64,000 bases of DNA from Morella rubra. Lineage: Eukaryota > Streptophyta > Magnoliopsida > Fagales > Myricaceae. Numbering within the stretch: position 1 is the first letter of the stretch; every line of letters starts with the position of its first letter. Below are positions 59,796-64,000 of the stretch, piece after piece. The position numbers were made by a program, and so were the translations under genes. The notes beneath the pieces are model-generated. The model saw nothing but the letters and a program-made list of their open reading frames with translations. It was not told where the DNA came from and did not search any database. The stretch lies in assembly GCA_003952965.2 (NCBI GenBank), contig CM025850.1, forward strand, positions 3,908,953-3,972,952, given 5' to 3'.

Positions 59796-62700
59796 GTCAG
59801 TGGTTATATTTTGTGCTTAGGACTTTAATTAATTGTTCGTTCAAGGTCTCCTGCTTAAACTATTTCAATCGATTGTATTCATCATGGTTGAATCTTTTGT
59901 AAGAGTTTTGCTTAATTAATGGAGCATTTTTATAAAGGAATCGTAAATTACTCGTCTGTCCTGTCCCAGATTCTAATTGTATGATTTTGTTATTAATAGT
60001 AACTAAATGGAGGCTAAATAGAATAATTGGTTACTCATCCTCTTAATTTAACAATAACATGCACCTACCAGGTACAGAGACATAGAAGCCAATCCGATAA
60101 TGACTCTCAATAGTATGATGCTTAGAAAGATAAGCAGCTTGTCCCATATATGCTAGGATTAAAGATGGATTTAATACCCATACAGGTTTTTAATAGCTAT
60201 TATTCTGCAAAAAAAAGCTGGGCTTATCTTGACTTTTAAATCCTTCATTTGTTTTTAAAAGTAATCACTGCACAAATGTTGGTGCGTTTTGAACAGAATC
60301 TCTACGCTAATAAGAATTGATTAGTTCCGCGGGAGTAAAGGAATAAACTATGTGAACAACTTGCAAAAGGATTAGTGACATCAAGTCATTGGGTCTCTCC
60401 GAGCTTAGTGAATAAATAGCACGCGGTAACTTAGAAGTTTACGATGTTAAGCTGCTGCTAGCTCAGTAATAGATAGTGTTAGTTCCTTCTAAGGCCAGAA
60501 ACATAGTCACATGAAATATTTATGATAAACAATAGTATGTAATCTCAGCACTTTCTTGTGCGAATATGTTTAATTTGTGCGACCGTTAGTCAGAGTTTAT
60601 GTGTCTATGAAAAATGTATCCCGTTAATGATATGTCAGGCTGCAAAAGATATAGAATAATTATAAAAATGTCTAAAAGTTTGAACAAGTAGAAAGCAATT
60701 ACCAATTGCCTAATGTGAACGTTCGAAAGAACTAATTGAAGTTGACTTTTAAATCATTCGCCGACTTTTAGGAAAATTGCTTGTTAAATTAAACTTTATT
60801 TACCACCACGTACTTTCCCTCATAGAGGTGAGTGCAATAGAAACAATAAACTAAATAAACCGATCTCTATAATTGCCGTCATAGCCTGAATAACATGAGA
60901 AAATTGAGGATTTTGCAGGTCAGGATTAGGAGTTTTAAGACTGATATAAAGAATAGTTGATATAGTTAAATGGAAACGTGTTGTCTGAATATGAACACTG
61001 TTGTGATACTGGCATTTAGAAGATAGAAAAAGTAAGGATTATCAGTAACCTGGTTGACGCTAATTGGCACATGCATTTCGCTGATGTCTGTTCTTAAGGA
61101 TTAAATGGTCATCATCTCAATAGTTGAGGAAAAGCCATTTCCAGTAATATTATATAATTCTCCATTCCTATCTCGTAGCGAATGGTGGCCGCTCCTCTAC
61201 GCTACTAACGTAACACTAATGCCGACATAGATTGCGAACTGTATATTAACTTAATATAAAAGTTCAAAGCAGAGTGCACAAAGAATAAGATTAATGTACC
61301 TTAATTGACAGCTGTGAAAAGTGTCCAAGATCAGCAAACATAGCTTCTGAGCCTGAAATGTTGAAAAATTAGTAAGCTGGGGAATAGTCTTACCTAACAT
61401 ATAACTAAGTTATGACCTAGTTGTGGTATGTGCTAGTTGGACGACCCATTGTGAAAATTTTGTATTATTGGTTTGCGTGCCATTATTTTTTTTTTATTGT
61501 CTTTTGAAAAAACTTGGTTAAATTGAAGTAAATATAAGAAAGGATAGAATGTTAAATTTTTATAACTTTTTGCAATCGGTAACTATGATGGGTTAAATGA
61601 CCGGAGCAACAACGACAAGAAGAATTAGCACGTTCAAACACCACGATAGTGGGAGAAGTTGACAGAATGAAGCACCTAGTGATTATAGTGTAGTTCTCCG
61701 ACATACGCGAGGGAAACAGAAAATATTATCCAGGGAAGCATGATTATGATGAAAGGCTGTAATGCGTATAACCAAGGCTTATACATCAATTATCAAGAGT
61801 ATTATTTGCGCGCCTCATGACATCCTTATCCCTTGCGAAACCTTGTTGTTCTTGGTATAACATTACAATTATAGATCATTGTAATGTTAGGTAGAGAAGA
61901 AAGATAGTAGCTTTGTAACAATTAAACAAGTATAAGGGATTCCAATTCAAATGACTGAGAATATAAACACAAAATTTTTCCACCCCACTACATGGCACTG
62001 ATGGCTATATCGAAATCCACAGAGTAATCACCAAAGCATGAAAAAAGACATATAAAGTCAATCAACTCCTCACCTATGTTGCCGTCTCACCTAATGTTGG
62101 TTTGGTAGAATTCGCAATACTCATATGCTTAGATTAAGACCAGTTTTACTAAATCACAAAGCCATACTCGTGACTTCTAACTATTTTCTGCAAGAATCAA
62201 TTCTGAACTTTGAGGCAGCAAAAAAAGTTTAAAAATTATGGCCGACAAAAACGGATGAGAAATCATAAGTATCTTACTGAGCTCTTAGTTCACCCAATAT
62301 CCAATTAAAATATGTAGTTTTTACTCTGCATGTAGTATTGAAACACACTATAATTGCAATTCAGAAATCTTGTTTCTCAATTCCATACTCTAACCCGATC
62401 TTCAAATTGAATGGCAAAGAAATATCATGAATAATAGTAATGCATAAGAGATCTTTTAGATACTGCCATGGGCGGTGGTTCGTCCGAATTAAGCAAGAGT
62501 ACAACCTTTTAAGCAAGAGAAAGCCAGAGAGCTGTGAAGGACAGGTGAAAGAGGTTTAAGTATAGACAGTTGATTGGGAACAATCGTAAGACTGCATCAC
62601 AGCAAAGCTAAATATTTATATTTATCATTATGTTACTAATATCCAACAACCAAAAAAAAAAAAAAAAAAAACTTGGAGAGTAAAATTCATGAATAAATAG

Positions 62701-64000
62701 TCGAAGCTATATCACCAATAATTTCAACCTTAAATTGTCTTCTAAAAAACATTTACTAGATGGCTGACTTTATTTTCCACATCCACAAGCACATACGCGA
62801 AAACATATCACTTGAAATATCTTTCCTAGGACCTGTGGACTTGCTATTCTTAGGCTTTTTTTTTCAGATTTTCATTGGGGATATTATTATAATCTTATAC
62901 TGGATCGACATATTTTAGAATCCACTTATATCATTAGATATTATAGATTAAGTATTATCAACATTGTATTATATGTGAAATTCAGGCCTATACATACACA
63001 ATTTTAGAAAATAACATCCCTGACCTGTAAATTCTAGAAATTCTATAACATCCTCCAAAATTTGTTCAGTTTTTTTACTGCTTCAGTTGTAAAATTTGTT
63101 CGCAATAGTGTACTAGAATAATACAAGTGCTTTTGAATGCACAGATATCCAACAATGACAAGGCGCTCCCCTCAACAACCAACTACACCGATAGACTAAG
63201 CCGTTATTAGAGTTCTATGTGATGATGATGGATATTATTTATTTGATTCCGTTCTATTTGTCATGAGTAATTGTAGCACTGTATTAACATGTTTTCAGAT
63301 ACAATTTTCCCATTTCCAAATACAACTATCACTCAATCAAATTTTTACACCTTGTTCTAACTTTAAATGCTTCAGAAACTTGGAGAACGAGGACAAAGCA
63401 TCTTGAAGCTTGATAGCTACACGCGATTTGTAAATTGCTCCACAGTCAGATTTTTATTGCCATAAGACTTTCTGAAATGAAAATAAAGAAGCACCACCAA
63501 TAAAGTGAAATTGAATGCTCTCAAGTCTAGTCATTCTAGACTATGTTAGCAAGCATACGCTTGTTGAACCTTGCCATTCCACGACATTCCTTCAAGCTAA
63601 AGGTAATTTTTAATAATCCTCCCAAAATTCCTCATAATTGTGATGGACCATATTTCAAACCTATCAGATAGTCATTAATCAATTAAGGTGGCTTTCAACA
63701 TTATCTCTAGAATTTTGCATCACATCACTCACTGATTGAACCTAGTAGACCATTAACGTGTGGAAAACACATATTAACACATAAAAATTACAATTATATG
63801 CGGCCAATTCTAAAGACAGAGACTACCGAACAAGACTCGCAAAATGAATGAAAGACGAGCAAGGTCCCACGCCTGTAGGGAGCACGCAGATAAGCTGATC
63901 ATATCATCTATCAGATAACGAAATGAAGGAGGACATATTGTAGTATATGAATATGAATAAGTTATAAAAGTGGAAATGAACAATATATAAGTTCTTGAGA
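59796..64000. other. Long intron or 3' flank of RPS15; no gene seen
   Basis: 4.2 kb of AT-rich sequence with no open frame of 60 codons or more in any reading frame. It includes an A-run at 62651-62670. If the RPS15 last exon lies beyond the window, this is one intron. If not, it is intergenic DNA after a truncated gene. I recognise no complete transposon in it. Confidence 0.5.

Overview
The window is nuclear DNA from a flowering plant, most likely a eudicot; I cannot fix the family. The evidence is spliced genes with GT..AG introns (a TAM41 homologue in about eleven exons, a two-exon plant linker histone H1, a cytosolic ribosomal protein S15 whose first exon is just the ATG), plant-type LINE, MULE and hAT elements, and a low-GC intergenic background. 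There are no bacterial operons, tRNAs, rRNAs or CRISPR arrays that I can see. Most of the window is duplicated or transposon-derived DNA, with a few real genes between.

Region 1 (1-15.8 kb): a decayed cluster built from one segment. A 3.7-kb block (2544-6277) recurs directly at 8343-11954. Each block holds a frameshifted 3' piece of a family-4 glycosyltransferase, a LINE 3' end and a broken first exon of a cystatin-like gene. An intact three-exon cystatin-like gene (169 codons) lies at 12898-13668, and pieces of its upstream region recur at 366-620 and 14620-15080. A GC-rich, hAT-like transposon end sits exactly on the breakpoint at 6278.

Region 2 (16.1-23.0 kb): a truncated copy of the 5' part of the TAM41 gene, followed by a 5.5-kb reverse-strand LINE (ORF1, endonuclease, RT, zinc-binding and RNase H parts, all broken) whose poly(A) end abuts the truncated copy.

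Region 3 (23.5-43.2 kb): the most striking structure, a 19.6-kb imperfect palindrome. Its arms (23535-32660 and 32935-43165) each carry TAM41 (mitochondrial CDP-diacylglycerol synthase) and a cationic amino acid transporter pseudogene in opposite orientation, with inverted LINE remnants at the centre. The left TAM41 is open from exon 2 to the stop. The right copy has a nonsense codon in exon 6 and lacks the upstream region. Both transporter copies share four stop codons, so that gene was dead before the palindrome formed. A hAT element (302 bp left, 1362 bp right) at the same target site explains nearly all of the difference in arm length.

Region 4 (43.3-50.2 kb): a complete 6.9-kb Mutator-like element with terminal inverted repeats of about 372 bp. 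It carries a degenerate multi-exon MuDR-type transposase on the plus strand and a convergent second gene on the minus strand. That second gene encodes a GRF-type zinc finger followed by a charged helix and a hydrophobic tail. The layout parallels maize MuDR, but with a different second gene.

Region 5 (50.2-64 kb): an intact linker histone H1 gene (minus strand), a 5-kb intergenic stretch with fold-back elements, a 1332-bp hAT element with 8-bp target duplications ending 190 bp upstream of an RPS15 start codon, and the first three exons of RPS15. The last RPS15 exon is not found in the remaining 4.2 kb.

The intact genes (cystatin-like, TAM41, H1, RPS15) have unrelated housekeeping or defence-type roles. 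What links the window is repeated local duplication, inversion and transposon insertion followed by uneven decay of the copies.
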